The notes under the pieces: model-generated | Told to the model about the DNA's origin: nothing | Databases searched by the model: none | The model's input: the letters and a program-made list of their open reading frames with translations, nothing else | Program-made: the position numbers and the translations under genes | Shown here: positions 44,147-53,521 of the stretch, one piece after another | How positions within the stretch are numbered: position 1 is the first letter of the stretch | Layout: every line of letters starts with the position of its first letter | From: JACMLD01 sp044227095 | GTDB lineage: Bacteria > Bacteroidota > Bacteroidia > Chitinophagales > Chitinophagaceae | Assembly (NCBI GenBank): GCA_044227095.1 | Contig: JBGAFV010000001.1 | Location: 1,860,001 to 1,924,000, forward strand | Reading direction: 5' to 3' | DNA: 64,000 nucleotides

Positions 44147-46483
44147 TTATTGTTGTGCTTTAACAACACGTTTGTTTATGATTTCATTGTTAAACATTAC
44201 ACGCAATGTATACACACCGCTGCTGATGATACTTGTATTGTATATCCTGGCGGGATTAATTCCTTTGTTTACTTTTTGATCCTGCGAGTAAACCAGTTTC
44301 CCGAAGTTGTCAATAAGCATAATGTGCGCAGTGCCATCTGCCGGTGCTATAACATCAAAATTTAAAGAATTGATAAACGGGTTTATAATTCCTTTTATGC
44401 CAAAAGCAAGATCTGATGGGGTTAATAATATAGATTTGGTTAATTTATTTTTATCTGTACTTAACATTTTAATGCGGTAATACGCAGGGGCATTTAATAT
44501 TTCCGGATCGTTGTACACATAATCTGCCAATGTTTTGCCCTGGGCATTTATGGTAGCGATGGATTTGTAATTAATCTTATCTGTGCTTTTCTCTACAATG
44601 TATTGTACGCCATTTTCTTCATCTGCAACTGTCCAGTTAACCGTAGCAAAGTTGTTCTTTATTTGCCCGGATATAGCAGTTACATCTGTTTTTAATACCC
44701 AACTGCAATTGTGTACCATAATTACAATGGTAGTAGTTGCAAGAAAAGAACAATTAGGATCGGCAAGGTTTGCAGCAGACGATGCAATTCTTACCCTGTA
44801 AATATTATTGTGTACACTGCTATCTCCTAAAAACGAAGGATAGGTGGCTGTGTATTGGTATTGACCTGCAACCAGTGTGGGGCTTCCTATTCCGCTTACA
44901 CCTGTACTGGTCCACGTAGTACCGCCATCTGCACTTTTTTCATATTCCCAATAATTATAGTTAGGAAAATAGCTTGTCACGTCGCAATAGATATCAACCT
45001 GGTTGCCATAACAAACATTGTTTGTTGGCGAAGGCATCATAACAAGATTAGGACTACAGGTAGCAAGTGTAATATCGTCAAGCACCCAATCGTTACCACC
45101 ACCACCCGGGGCATTATCACGTATAGAAATGGTTATAGAAGTTTGCCCGGGATTTGTTTTAAAAAGAAAACCTCTTTTAAGCCATCCAAGTGTGTCAATT
45201 TCTCCTGAAGAATACCTGTCAATATTATCAATTACAAAAGTAAGATTTGGCAATACACCTGGCTTATACGTTTGGCTGCCCGATGAATCGAGACCGCAAA
45301 GCGGGCAAATGTTTTTTACCCAGGCAGAGAACTCATAATAAGTATCAGGGCAAAGGCCAGAAATATTTTGTCTGTACGCTTCCGTAGTTGCGATGTCTGC
45401 ATTTACTTCCAGCATATAACCGCCATTAACGCCCGGGCCTGGTGGCGGGTTGCCCAGTGCATTTGTAGTACCTGTATGGTCGCCACTGATAAACCAGAAG
45501 CCGCCAAACATTCTTCCATTGCAGGAATCTGCCGCAGGAATGGGGCCTGCAGGTACATTACAACTCGGCTGACGTCTAGAATTTATATTAGTTGCAGATT
45601 TGGGGCTTGAGTTGTTTACTACTGCATAATAGCCATCGTTTACACTCACGCTAGGGTATAATGATACATTGGGTATATAGGTGTAGCCTGGTATAAGAAA
45701 ACTTGGCGCCAAAGGCCTGTTTAATGTATTGCCATTGCCAAAAGTTCCTCCAAACTCGTCAGCAAAATTTGCACCTACCGTATTTGCGCAGAGACTTTCA
45801 TTTGCGCTGATGAGAATTTTATAGGGTATTGTATTGATTGAAGTATCAGGAGCGCCGGCAAGGTTTGTCTTTTTAAATAAAATCTGGCCACTTCCTAATG
45901 TAATAGTATCTCCAATAGCACCTGTTACCTGCACCTGGAAAGCTGTTGAAATAAGTGTGCCACCACCAAATTTGGGTTTGTTTACATTGCCCCTCAAATC
46001 GCTTGCGCCGGTTATATCAGTAGCTGTATTGTTAGCAGGTGCTGTAGCCGGTGCACCAAAAGGGGCACCACCCATGTTTATTTTTACCTGGTATTCGCCG
46101 GCAGGGGGTGTAGCAAGATAAGTGCCTGCATCTGCATCTGGCATTTGCGTATAATTTTTTAGAATGAGCCCTTCGTTTGTTATGAGATTAAGTGTACTGG
46201 CGCCTGTAATAGCTGTATTGGTAGGGAGGTTGTCTACATACCGCAGATAATAAATCATGCCGGTAGTGTTGTAGGTTCCGTTTATATAAAGCGTAGTGCG
46301 TATTTCGAGGATATCGCCGGGTACAACAGTGCCGCCGGTAGTATTCCTGGTAATGTTTACATAGCTATTGCTGAATTTTATTTTTGCTGAAGCTTGTGCT
46401 GCAGCCTGGTGCATGTTTAATAATAGAAACAGCAATGCAAAGCCGTACAACTTACATATAGTAAGGATTAAACGCTTTTTCAT
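44147..46483 (-). CDS. Large T9SS cargo protein, paralog B
   Basis: A 778-residue secreted protein with the same domain order as paralog A: signal peptide (about 1-30), DUF11-like start (FSNSYVNITRNTTGGTVVPG), a jelly-roll domain with NICPLCGLDSSG and ending NNAPGGGGNDWVLDDITLATC (here RDNAPGGGGNDW), immunoglobulin-like and fibronectin-like parts (VNWTVADEENGVQYIVEKST), and a T9SS type A sorting domain ending INKRVVKAQQ. The cysteine motif C-x-x-C-G-x-D-S is kept. It is preceded by a 10-bp perfect inverted repeat. The function is unknown. Tandem duplication followed by divergence is the simplest origin. Confidence 0.88.
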   Translation of the reverse strand: MKKRLILTICKLYGFALLFLLLNMHQAAAQASAKIKFSNSYVNITRNTTGGTVVPGDILEIRTTLYINGTYNTTGMIYYLRYVDNLPTNTAITGASTLNLITNEGLILKNYTQMPDADAGTYLATPPAGEYQVKINMGGAPFGAPATAPANNTATDITGASDLRGNVNKPKFGGGTLISTAFQVQVTGAIGDTITLGSGQILFKKTNLAGAPDTSINTIPYKILISANESLCANTVGANFADEFGGTFGNGNTLNRPLAPSFLIPGYTYIPNVSLYPSVSVNDGYYAVVNNSSPKSATNINSRRQPSCNVPAGPIPAADSCNGRMFGGFWFISGDHTGTTNALGNPPPGPGVNGGYMLEVNADIATTEAYRQNISGLCPDTYYEFSAWVKNICPLCGLDSSGSQTYKPGVLPNLTFVIDNIDRYSSGEIDTLGWLKRGFLFKTNPGQTSITISIRDNAPGGGGNDWVLDDITLATCSPNLVMMPSPTNNVCYGNQVDIYCDVTSYFPNYNYWEYEKSADGGTTWTSTGVSGIGSPTLVAGQYQYTATYPSFLGDSSVHNNIYRVRIASSAANLADPNCSFLATTTIVIMVHNCSWVLKTDVTAISGQIKNNFATVNWTVADEENGVQYIVEKSTDKINYKSIATINAQGKTLADYVYNDPEILNAPAYYRIKMLSTDKNKLTKSILLTPSDLAFGIKGIINPFINSLNFDVIAPADGTAHIMLIDNFGKLVYSQDQKVNKGINPARIYNTSIISSGVYTLRVMFNNEIINKRVVKAQQ

Positions 46484-46496
46484 AGAATGAATTTTG

Positions 46497-46532
46497 CATA
46501 CTGCAGCTATAAGGTTTTTTAACTGCAGTATG
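46497..46532. promoter_or_regulatory. Inverted repeat in the leader of paralog B
   Basis: CATACTGCAG (46497-46506) and CTGCAGTATG (46523-46532) are perfectly complementary with a 16-base loop, extended to 13 bases with one mismatch. It lies 13 bases upstream of the minus-strand start codon at 46481-46483, so it is an operator or a 5' leader hairpin. Confidence 0.6.
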
Positions 46533-46660
46533 TAAGATTAATATGCTGCTCAAAAAATCAGCATCGCACGTAATCAATCTAAATTCATTACTATAAACGC
46601 CTGTAAGTAGTTTTTAGTACTTTTTCTATCTGTAAGTATGTAATTACCCTCTTTCTACTT

Positions 46661-49600
46661 TTAATTTGATTTAAGAATCTTTTTGGTGATGCTCTGGTTT
46701 TGCCATTCTACTTTAAGGAAATAGGTGCCGTTGCTTAGGTAACTAATATCCTGGAGTTTCATTGCAATTATACCTTTTGATGATGGCTGAGTATATGTTT
46801 TTACTGCCCTTCCATACATATCAAGAATGGTTGCGTGCAGGTTGCCGCCGTCTGCAGGTACAATTACGCTGAAGGAAATATTAGATACAAAAGGATTTAC
46901 AAGATCTTTTACTGTGAAATCTAATTTGCCAGAACTCAATAAAATTGTTTTGCTGAGTTTAAACTGCGCCTCATCATTTATTTTGATGCGGTAATAAGCA
47001 GCACCACTAACTGCAGTTGGATCGTTAAGGCTATAGCTATTGCTGCCGCCTTGTGTATTTGCTTTTACTGAACCAATAGTTGTCCAATGAATACCATCGG
47101 TGCTTTTTTCTACATCATAGCTTTCTCTTCCAACTTCATTTACCATAGACCACTGTACAGAAGCAGTATTATTGTTTTGCAGGTTTCCTGTAAAGCTGAT
47201 AAGGTCTGCTTTTAATACCCACATACAATTGTTTACCATTACCTGTACTGTTGTTGTTGTTGCAAAAGAACAGTTAGGATCATTAAGATTAGTAGCGGTG
47301 CTCGCCACACGTAAACGATAGATGTTTTTGTGTGTAGTAGAATCGCCTATAAAAGACGGCCCGGCCGCATTGTATGTATAATCAGTTCCGTTAAAAACAG
47401 GTGTTCCCGAACCGCTAAAGCCTGTTGGCGTATAGCTAACACCGTTATTCGTACTTTTTTCCCAGAGGTATTCTGTATAGTTATTAAAATAGCTTTGTAC
47501 AATACCAGCTAGTGTGGCAGCATTACCATAGCACAAAGTGATTAGCGGTGTTGAAGGGTTGAGGTTAAGGTTTGGCGTACAGGTAGCAACACCTATATCA
47601 TCCATCGCCCAGTCGTTACCACCACCACCCGGCGCATTATTCCTGATATTAATTATCATTTGCGTTTCTGCAGGACCAGTGAGGTAAGTAAACCCTTTTT
47701 TGATCCATTGTCCGTTATATAAAATATCACCACTGGAATAATAATCTTTTCCATTGATATTAAATGTAAGGTTGGCGTGTACACCGCTGGAATCTCCGGG
47801 GCCTGTTAGAATATAACCTGCTGCGGCAGGGCTTACGCCATTGGAATCTGCGCCACAATCCTTGCACATATTGCGGAACCAGGCGGAATATTCATAGTAG
47901 GTATTAGGGCAAAGATTTTTCACGGTATCCAGGAAGGCAGTATCAGGCCGGTAAGCGGCATTTATAACTACCATATATCCACCGGTTTTACCACCAGTTG
48001 TATCAGCTGCTGCGTTTCCTGCTGTTGGACTTGCAGCACCTGTATGGTCGCCAATAATATCCCATTTATTAAAAACGTGTCTTATTGCAACCGGATCGGA
48101 AGGATTAAACGAATAATTTACGCCACCAGAGCTGGAGTTATTTGATACTCCATAATAATAGTCGCCAGGGTTACCATTAGAAAACTGTACATAAGTATAG
48201 TTTGTTGGTACTTTACTGGAAGAGCCACGGTCTTTTTTATTGCCTGAGCCAAAAGTTCCGCCAAATTCTGAAAGAACTCCATTGGAACCAATAGTATTTG
48301 CGCAAATACCATAGTTGGTATAAACAACTGCATTGTACGCCGGAAATGTGATGGTATTAGTGCCACTTGCCGGTTGATTTTTATATGCAATGTTTCCACC
48401 ACCCAAACCGATAACTGTACCAATAGAAACTGCGTTTACTGTTACCCGGTAGGAGGCAACTAATATACAGGTAGATCCAAAATTGGTAGGCCTGTTTGTA
48501 TTTCTTACCGCGCCACCAAGTGCAGCGGTGGCACCGCTGCCAATATTAATCAATACATTGCTGCCCGTAATGGATGCCGGGTCGGTATCTACACCATCCG
48601 TAAATTGCTGGTATATTTTTCCCTCGTTGGTAAGAATGCGCAAAGTGCCTGGCATATAAGTTGTATTGGCTGGTATGACATCTGTAAACGTAACACCATA
48701 AGCAGTATTTGCTTTTACTACAAACGTTGCTCTTATCTCAAGTACGTCACCAGGTTCAATTGTTCCGCCGCTTGCACCTTTTGTTATATTCACATAGCCT
48801 TTACCGTAATCTAAAGTTGGTGATGATGCAGATGGATTTGTAATACATATATTAAAACTCCAGTTGCCGGAACCAATATAGGCGCCGGTATTTGTATTGG
48901 TGTAGATTCTAATATAATAAGTTTGGCCAACTGTTAAAGCCGGACTGTATACAACGCTACCAAGCGCAGGGCTTCCTTTAATACAGCCTATTGAAGTTAG
49001 ACCGGCACAGGTTCCTGAATAGATTTCCATAACCGGGGAAGCGGCTTTAAAACTTGAAGCACCACCTGCGCTATAATCTAATGTTATAGTTGGATAAGCT
49101 GTTGTTGCCGTATACTTATACCATACATCGCCTGAAGAAGCGGTGCCGCAAGACGCTGCAGTAGCACTAGATGTTGAATATAAAAGTGTACCACCAGTAT
49201 TAGAACAAGATGCATTCGAGTTTAAATTGACAGCACCACTACATGCATCATTTGCTGGCGGTGCCGGATCGGTAATACAAATATTAAAAGTGCCAAGTGT
49301 GGCTGGTACAGGACCAGTAACCGAATAAACACGAATATAATAAACTGTGCCAACCGTTAGTGTTGTTGGATTATAGCTTCCAGCCGCACAGCCAACACTT
49401 GTTAATCCTCCGCAAGTGCCTGAAAACACCTGTACTCTTGGGGTATTAAAGTTAGCACCAGGACTACTGATTGCTATTGTTGGACTTGTTGATTGAGCTG
49501 TAAATGTATACCACACATCATATGCAGGAGTACCGCCGCAGGTTGTAGGCCCAGATGTATACGTTGCATTTACAATTGTACCACCTATGTTTGTACAAGT

Positions 49601-50125
49601 TATTCCTGATGTAAGATTTATTGCGTTTGCGCAGAGGTCATTTGCTGGAGGTGTAGGGTCTTGTATGCAAATATCAAAATTTCCCAGTGTAGCAGGGGCT
49701 GCAGCACCGGTTGTAGAAAATACACGCACCTTATAGACAGTACCAATAGTTAAACCTGTAACATTTAAAGGAGAAGCACCACAACCATAAGTTGTACCGC
49801 CTGTGGCGCACGTATTATTGATAACCTGTATAAGTGGGGATACAAAATTGGCACCAACGTTTGAAAGTGTAATAGTAGGGTTAGCTGATGTAGCAGTAAA
49901 AGTATACCAAACATCGTATTTAGGAGTGCCGCAGGATAGCGTTGTATTTGTTGTGTAAGTTGAACCAACAACTGTTTGTCCGGTTAATGGGGTGCAGGTT
50001 GTGCCTGAGGTAATGGGTGTTGGAGCACCGCACGCATCACTCTGCCCATAAGATTGTTTCCCCACAAGAAGAACAAACAACAAAAATAAACTGCAACGCA
50101 TTGCAATAAGTAAAACTGATTTCAT
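46661..50125 (-). CDS. Large T9SS cargo protein, paralog C with three N-terminal repeats
   Basis: The ATG at 50123-50125 gives a 1154-residue protein with a signal peptide (to about residue 28, GKQSYGQ). It then has three tandem beta-sandwich repeats of about 130 residues each (about 29-162, 163-292, 293-435), each with DVWYTFTA-like and ICI-D/N-P marks, resembling bacterial pre-peptidase C-terminal domains. The rest follows paralogs A and B: DYGKGYVNITKGASGGT, NMCKDCGADS, NNAPGGGGNDWAMDDIGVATC, the fibronectin-like module and the T9SS sorting tail ending ITKKILKSN. An upstream ATG would add 12 polar residues and spoil the signal. The function is unknown; the repeats suggest a stalk or binding region. 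Confidence 0.88.
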   Translation of the reverse strand: MKSVLLIAMRCSLFLLFVLLVGKQSYGQSDACGAPTPITSGTTCTPLTGQTVVGSTYTTNTTLSCGTPKYDVWYTFTATSANPTITLSNVGANFVSPLIQVINNTCATGGTTYGCGASPLNVTGLTIGTVYKVRVFSTTGAAAPATLGNFDICIQDPTPPANDLCANAINLTSGITCTNIGGTIVNATYTSGPTTCGGTPAYDVWYTFTAQSTSPTIAISSPGANFNTPRVQVFSGTCGGLTSVGCAAGSYNPTTLTVGTVYYIRVYSVTGPVPATLGTFNICITDPAPPANDACSGAVNLNSNASCSNTGGTLLYSTSSATAASCGTASSGDVWYKYTATTAYPTITLDYSAGGASSFKAASPVMEIYSGTCAGLTSIGCIKGSPALGSVVYSPALTVGQTYYIRIYTNTNTGAYIGSGNWSFNICITNPSASSPTLDYGKGYVNITKGASGGTIEPGDVLEIRATFVVKANTAYGVTFTDVIPANTTYMPGTLRILTNEGKIYQQFTDGVDTDPASITGSNVLINIGSGATAALGGAVRNTNRPTNFGSTCILVASYRVTVNAVSIGTVIGLGGGNIAYKNQPASGTNTITFPAYNAVVYTNYGICANTIGSNGVLSEFGGTFGSGNKKDRGSSSKVPTNYTYVQFSNGNPGDYYYGVSNNSSSGGVNYSFNPSDPVAIRHVFNKWDIIGDHTGAASPTAGNAAADTTGGKTGGYMVVINAAYRPDTAFLDTVKNLCPNTYYEYSAWFRNMCKDCGADSNGVSPAAAGYILTGPGDSSGVHANLTFNINGKDYYSSGDILYNGQWIKKGFTYLTGPAETQMIINIRNNAPGGGGNDWAMDDIGVATCTPNLNLNPSTPLITLCYGNAATLAGIVQSYFNNYTEYLWEKSTNNGVSYTPTGFSGSGTPVFNGTDYTYNAAGPSFIGDSTTHKNIYRLRVASTATNLNDPNCSFATTTTVQVMVNNCMWVLKADLISFTGNLQNNNTASVQWSMVNEVGRESYDVEKSTDGIHWTTIGSVKANTQGGSNSYSLNDPTAVSGAAYYRIKINDEAQFKLSKTILLSSGKLDFTVKDLVNPFVSNISFSVIVPADGGNLHATILDMYGRAVKTYTQPSSKGIIAMKLQDISYLSNGTYFLKVEWQNQSITKKILKSN

Positions 50126-50461
50126 AGATACTGATCTTGTCTTGGAAATTGGAGAAAGCACTTGTGCGTAATAGGTAGTTCTTTAAATAACTCCCTGCAA
50201 CTTCCCGGTTTACAATAGATATTAGTACTTAAAGTTTACAGTCTAAAAGTAATTCAACCTCTTCTACAATACTAGCTCTACTTATCGCTATTCGCTCAAA
50301 TTACTTATTTGTGCGACGGATGGATTACTAGTTAGACGAATCTTAAAACGTTGACTAAGCATAAATTAGTATATCGTATCTAAGTAATATTTATTATTTT
50401 TTTATACGTTTTCTCTTGGTTTTGCGTTTAAGATGCTATCCAATATCAAACCCAATATTAC
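50126..50461. other. Divergent gap between paralog C and the sugar dehydrogenase
   Basis: No gene is seen in these 336 bases. The leader AGATCAGTATCT lies directly before the minus-strand start. The rest is AT-rich with scattered direct repeats such as TAGTACTTAAAG. Both promoters must lie here, but no perfect TAnnTTTG box was located. Confidence 0.4.
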
Positions 50462-53059
50462 ATGAAGAAGTTTTTTACCCTCTTTGGCCTCTTTCTTTTT
50501 GCCATCTCTGCTCATTCATTTGCCCAAATAGTTGGCGGCAGAATGAATGAAGTATTTCTAAAAACAGATCTCAGTACAAGTAATAATTTAAATGACCCCT
50601 GGGAAGTGACCTATGGCCCGGATGATTCTTTATGGATTACAGAATCTAAAGGATATGCTGTTTATAAAATGGGACCTAACGGTCCTGCAAATACGAAGAA
50701 AAAAATTCTTGACATTAGCTTAAAGAGCACCTGGTTGGGTACAACACCAGCGAGTGACTCGGTTTTCAACCTTCAGTTTGTTTTTTCTCCTTCTAATCCG
50801 CAAGGGGGTTTAGCTGGTTTGGCAATTCATCCAGACTTTATGAATGTTTCTACTCCTAAAAAGTATGTATACATATCTTATATAAGAAGTTATTTGAGTA
50901 CTGCTGGTGGAAGTGCAGGTGTGTTTTATCAAAACCGTATTGCAAGATTTACTTATAACCCGGCTAATGGCAGGTTGCAAAACCCTGTATCAATATGCGA
51001 TACATTGCCCGGCAGTAGCGATCATAATTCGCAGCGTATGATTATTGCACCAGTAAATGGTGTTAATTATCTTTTTTACGCAGCAGGCGATATGGGAGCC
51101 GGCCAGTTTGGAAATCAGAACCGTCCAAACAATGCACAAAACAGCAGTATTTATGAAGGCAAAATATTAAGGTTTAATCTTGAGTCTGATGGAGATGCAG
51201 GGCTTGATGCCTGGATTCCTAACGACAACCCTTATAATACAACCGTGCCTGCAAAACAAAGCGCTGTATGGGCAATTGGTATTCGTAACAACCAGGGCTT
51301 TGCATATGATAGTGTAAGAGATATTTTATACGGATCTTCGCATGGGCCTTACAGTGATGATGAGGTAAATATTATACAGAGAGCAAAAAATTATGGCCAC
51401 CCGCTTGTGATTGGTTTTGCGGCTGATGCCAATTATAATGGTTCAAGCGCCGGGGCTTATCCTACCTCAGCTGTGCCTGTTATAGTAAGCGAAACAGCAA
51501 ATGCTGCAACTATTGGTGCAAGTTATCAAGACCCTATTTTCTGCGGCTATGCGCAACCGAAAGCAACCATTAGTAATATATGGACAACCCAGCCTGGTAA
51601 TGGTACGTGGCCATCTGAAGGATGGTCTGGTTTGGGATTATATAACTACAGCACAATTCCCGGTTGGAAAAATTCATTAATCATGTCTGGTTTAAAGTGG
51701 GGAAGGTTAATACGAACAAAACTTGACCCAACGGGAACAAGCATTGTGCCCAGCGCCGGACAGGATACAGTTACCTATTTTGACAGTGATAACCGGTACC
51801 GCGATATAGCATTTGGCCCTGGCGGTAAAGATATTTATGTTATTATGGACAAATCTGCAGCAACATCAGGACCAAGTGCCAACAACCCAATGATTGTTGC
51901 ATGCGCAGGCTGTCTTCAGAAATATACTTTTCTTGGGTATAATTCATCTGGTGGTACAAGTACAATTTCTCCGGCAGTATCTATTGCCAGCGGTATACCA
52001 AATGTTTGCGAAAATGCAAATACAGTTACAATCAATTCTGCAAGTAGCAATAACAATCTGTGGGTGCCTATTACAGATACCAGCGGAAATATAATAGCAG
52101 AAATAAATGCTAATGGAAATAACCTTGGTACTGTTACCACTTCTTTATACACACGTACAGGTACAGTAAGGGAAACAAAAACAAGTCATACACTTTATCT
52201 CGACAGGAACGTTACCATAACACCGCAAACGCAACCTTCTACTAATGTAAGTGTACGCTTGTATTTAACCTCTGCAGAGTTTAACGCTTTAAAAACTGCC
52301 AATAACTCTTTAAGCCAGCCAAGTGGTGTAGCTGCAATTACCAATTTAGGCATATGGAAAAATACCGACGCATGTTCTAACAAAATGGGCATTATTGCTA
52401 CAAATATTGTTACCACAAACCAGGCGGCATTTGGTTCTGGTTATGTAGTACAGGCAAGCATCAGTTCTTTTTCTTCATTCTATTTTGCAAATACGCTGGC
52501 AACACTTTCTCTTAACCTGGTTTCATTTACAGGAAATGTAAACAATGATATTGCCAGGCTGAAATGGATAACTGAAGATGAAAAAGATACAAAAGCATTT
52601 ACTGTTGAAAGAAGCTTAAACAGCCGCGACTTTAACGCAATTGGTACTGTAGCAGCAAACAATACAAACGGTGCCCAGCAATATGCATTTGCAGACAGCA
52701 GCATCAGCAAATTATCTTCAGGCGTTGTTTACTATCGTTTAAAAATGATAGACAAGGATGACAAGTTCGGTTACTCGCAGGTGGTAACATTATATACAGG
52801 CAGCGGAAACACACTCATTAGTGTTCGACCTAACCCTGTTGTTAATAATGTAACTGTAGATATTAATGCAATAGTTTCAGAACAGGCTAACTGGCAGGTA
52901 ACAGATATGTCTGGTAAAACAGTATTGCAACACCCTGTTATCTTAACCAAAGGTAAAAACACATTTAATATTAATCTTGCAAGTTTACCAGCAGGTATCT
53001 ATCACCTTAAAGTAGCAGGTAATAATATTAATCAGTCAATTAAATTGCAAAAGCAATAA
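50462..53059 (+). CDS. PQQ-dependent sugar dehydrogenase-like protein with T9SS tail
   Basis: A 865-residue secreted protein: signal peptide (about 1-22, HSFAQ), then a beta-propeller of the glucose/sorbosone dehydrogenase family (about 25-500). Propeller marks are WEVTYGPDDSLWITE, GLAIHPDF, the SSDHNSQRM block, the AIGIRNNQGFAYD block and the HGPYSDDEVNIIQRAKNYGHP block near 298, with histidines placed as in quinoprotein sugar dehydrogenases. A beta-rich spacer, a fibronectin-like module (WITEDEKDTKAFTVERSL) and a T9SS type A sorting domain (RPNPVVNNVTVD to the end) follow. The reaction would be extracellular sugar oxidation. The cofactor is inferred, not seen. Confidence 0.9.
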   Translation: MKKFFTLFGLFLFAISAHSFAQIVGGRMNEVFLKTDLSTSNNLNDPWEVTYGPDDSLWITESKGYAVYKMGPNGPANTKKKILDISLKSTWLGTTPASDSVFNLQFVFSPSNPQGGLAGLAIHPDFMNVSTPKKYVYISYIRSYLSTAGGSAGVFYQNRIARFTYNPANGRLQNPVSICDTLPGSSDHNSQRMIIAPVNGVNYLFYAAGDMGAGQFGNQNRPNNAQNSSIYEGKILRFNLESDGDAGLDAWIPNDNPYNTTVPAKQSAVWAIGIRNNQGFAYDSVRDILYGSSHGPYSDDEVNIIQRAKNYGHPLVIGFAADANYNGSSAGAYPTSAVPVIVSETANAATIGASYQDPIFCGYAQPKATISNIWTTQPGNGTWPSEGWSGLGLYNYSTIPGWKNSLIMSGLKWGRLIRTKLDPTGTSIVPSAGQDTVTYFDSDNRYRDIAFGPGGKDIYVIMDKSAATSGPSANNPMIVACAGCLQKYTFLGYNSSGGTSTISPAVSIASGIPNVCENANTVTINSASSNNNLWVPITDTSGNIIAEINANGNNLGTVTTSLYTRTGTVRETKTSHTLYLDRNVTITPQTQPSTNVSVRLYLTSAEFNALKTANNSLSQPSGVAAITNLGIWKNTDACSNKMGIIATNIVTTNQAAFGSGYVVQASISSFSSFYFANTLATLSLNLVSFTGNVNNDIARLKWITEDEKDTKAFTVERSLNSRDFNAIGTVAANNTNGAQQYAFADSSISKLSSGVVYYRLKMIDKDDKFGYSQVVTLYTGSGNTLISVRPNPVVNNVTVDINAIVSEQANWQVTDMSGKTVLQHPVILTKGKNTFNINLASLPAGIYHLKVAGNNINQSIKLQKQ

Positions 53060-53083
53060 CAAGCTTAGTATTGATAAAATAAA

Positions 53084-53118
53084 AATTCCGCTGGCAACCA
53101 ACCAGCGGAATTTTTTTA
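53084..53118 (+). terminator. Rho-independent terminator after the sugar dehydrogenase gene
   Basis: 10-bp stem ATTCCGCTGG / CCAGCGGAAT with a 7-base loop and a T run, 25 bases after the stop. Confidence 0.92.
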
Positions 53119-53142
53119 TAAATGAAATGCCCGCAACTTTTC

Positions 53143-53334
53143 TTTACCACAGAGACACAGTAACACAGAGAAGCACAGGGTTATTTTCATTATATTAAAG
53201 ACAATGGATTTTATTTGATAAACTTTTATGGCAATAATTTTTAAGGCGATACACAGAGCGTTTCTCCGAAACGGCTAAAGCTTGTAGCTAATAGCTAACA
53301 GCTTGCAACTAACAGCTAATAGCTTGCAACTTTT
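53143..53334 (+). repeat. Composite intergenic repeat, copy 1
   Basis: The order is ACCACAGAGACACAGTAACA, GAAGCACAGGG, a variable spacer, GGCGATACACAGAGCGTTTC with CGAAACGGCTAAAGC, then AGCT-type units (TTGTAGCTAATAGC, AACAGCTTGCAAC). It is directly followed by a second copy. A third lies inverted at 25950-26252. Confidence 0.8.
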
Positions 53335-53520
53335 CTTTACCACAGAGACACGGTAGCACGGAGAAGCACGGGGATTAATAAAGGCGTTTATCGACGATAA
53401 CTTTTAAGGCGATAACACAGAGCGTTTCTCCGAAACGACTAAAGCTAACAGCTTGTAGCTAGCAGCTTGCAACTAACAGCTAATAACTTGCAGCTTGTAG
53501 CTAACAGCTTGCAGCCTTTC
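53335..53520 (+). repeat. Composite intergenic repeat, copy 2
   Basis: A tandem copy of the preceding element: ACCACAGAGACACGGTAGC, GAAGCACGGGG, a spacer that differs from copy 1, GGCGATAACACAGAGCG with CGAAACGACTAAAGC, then a longer AGCT block. It ends at the fumC stop codon. Confidence 0.8.
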
Positions 53521-53521
53521 T

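Noticed and set aside
53140..53520. CRISPR-like array in the AGCT repeats
   Set aside because: Unit lengths and spacers are irregular, units are self-complementary and no cas gene is present.
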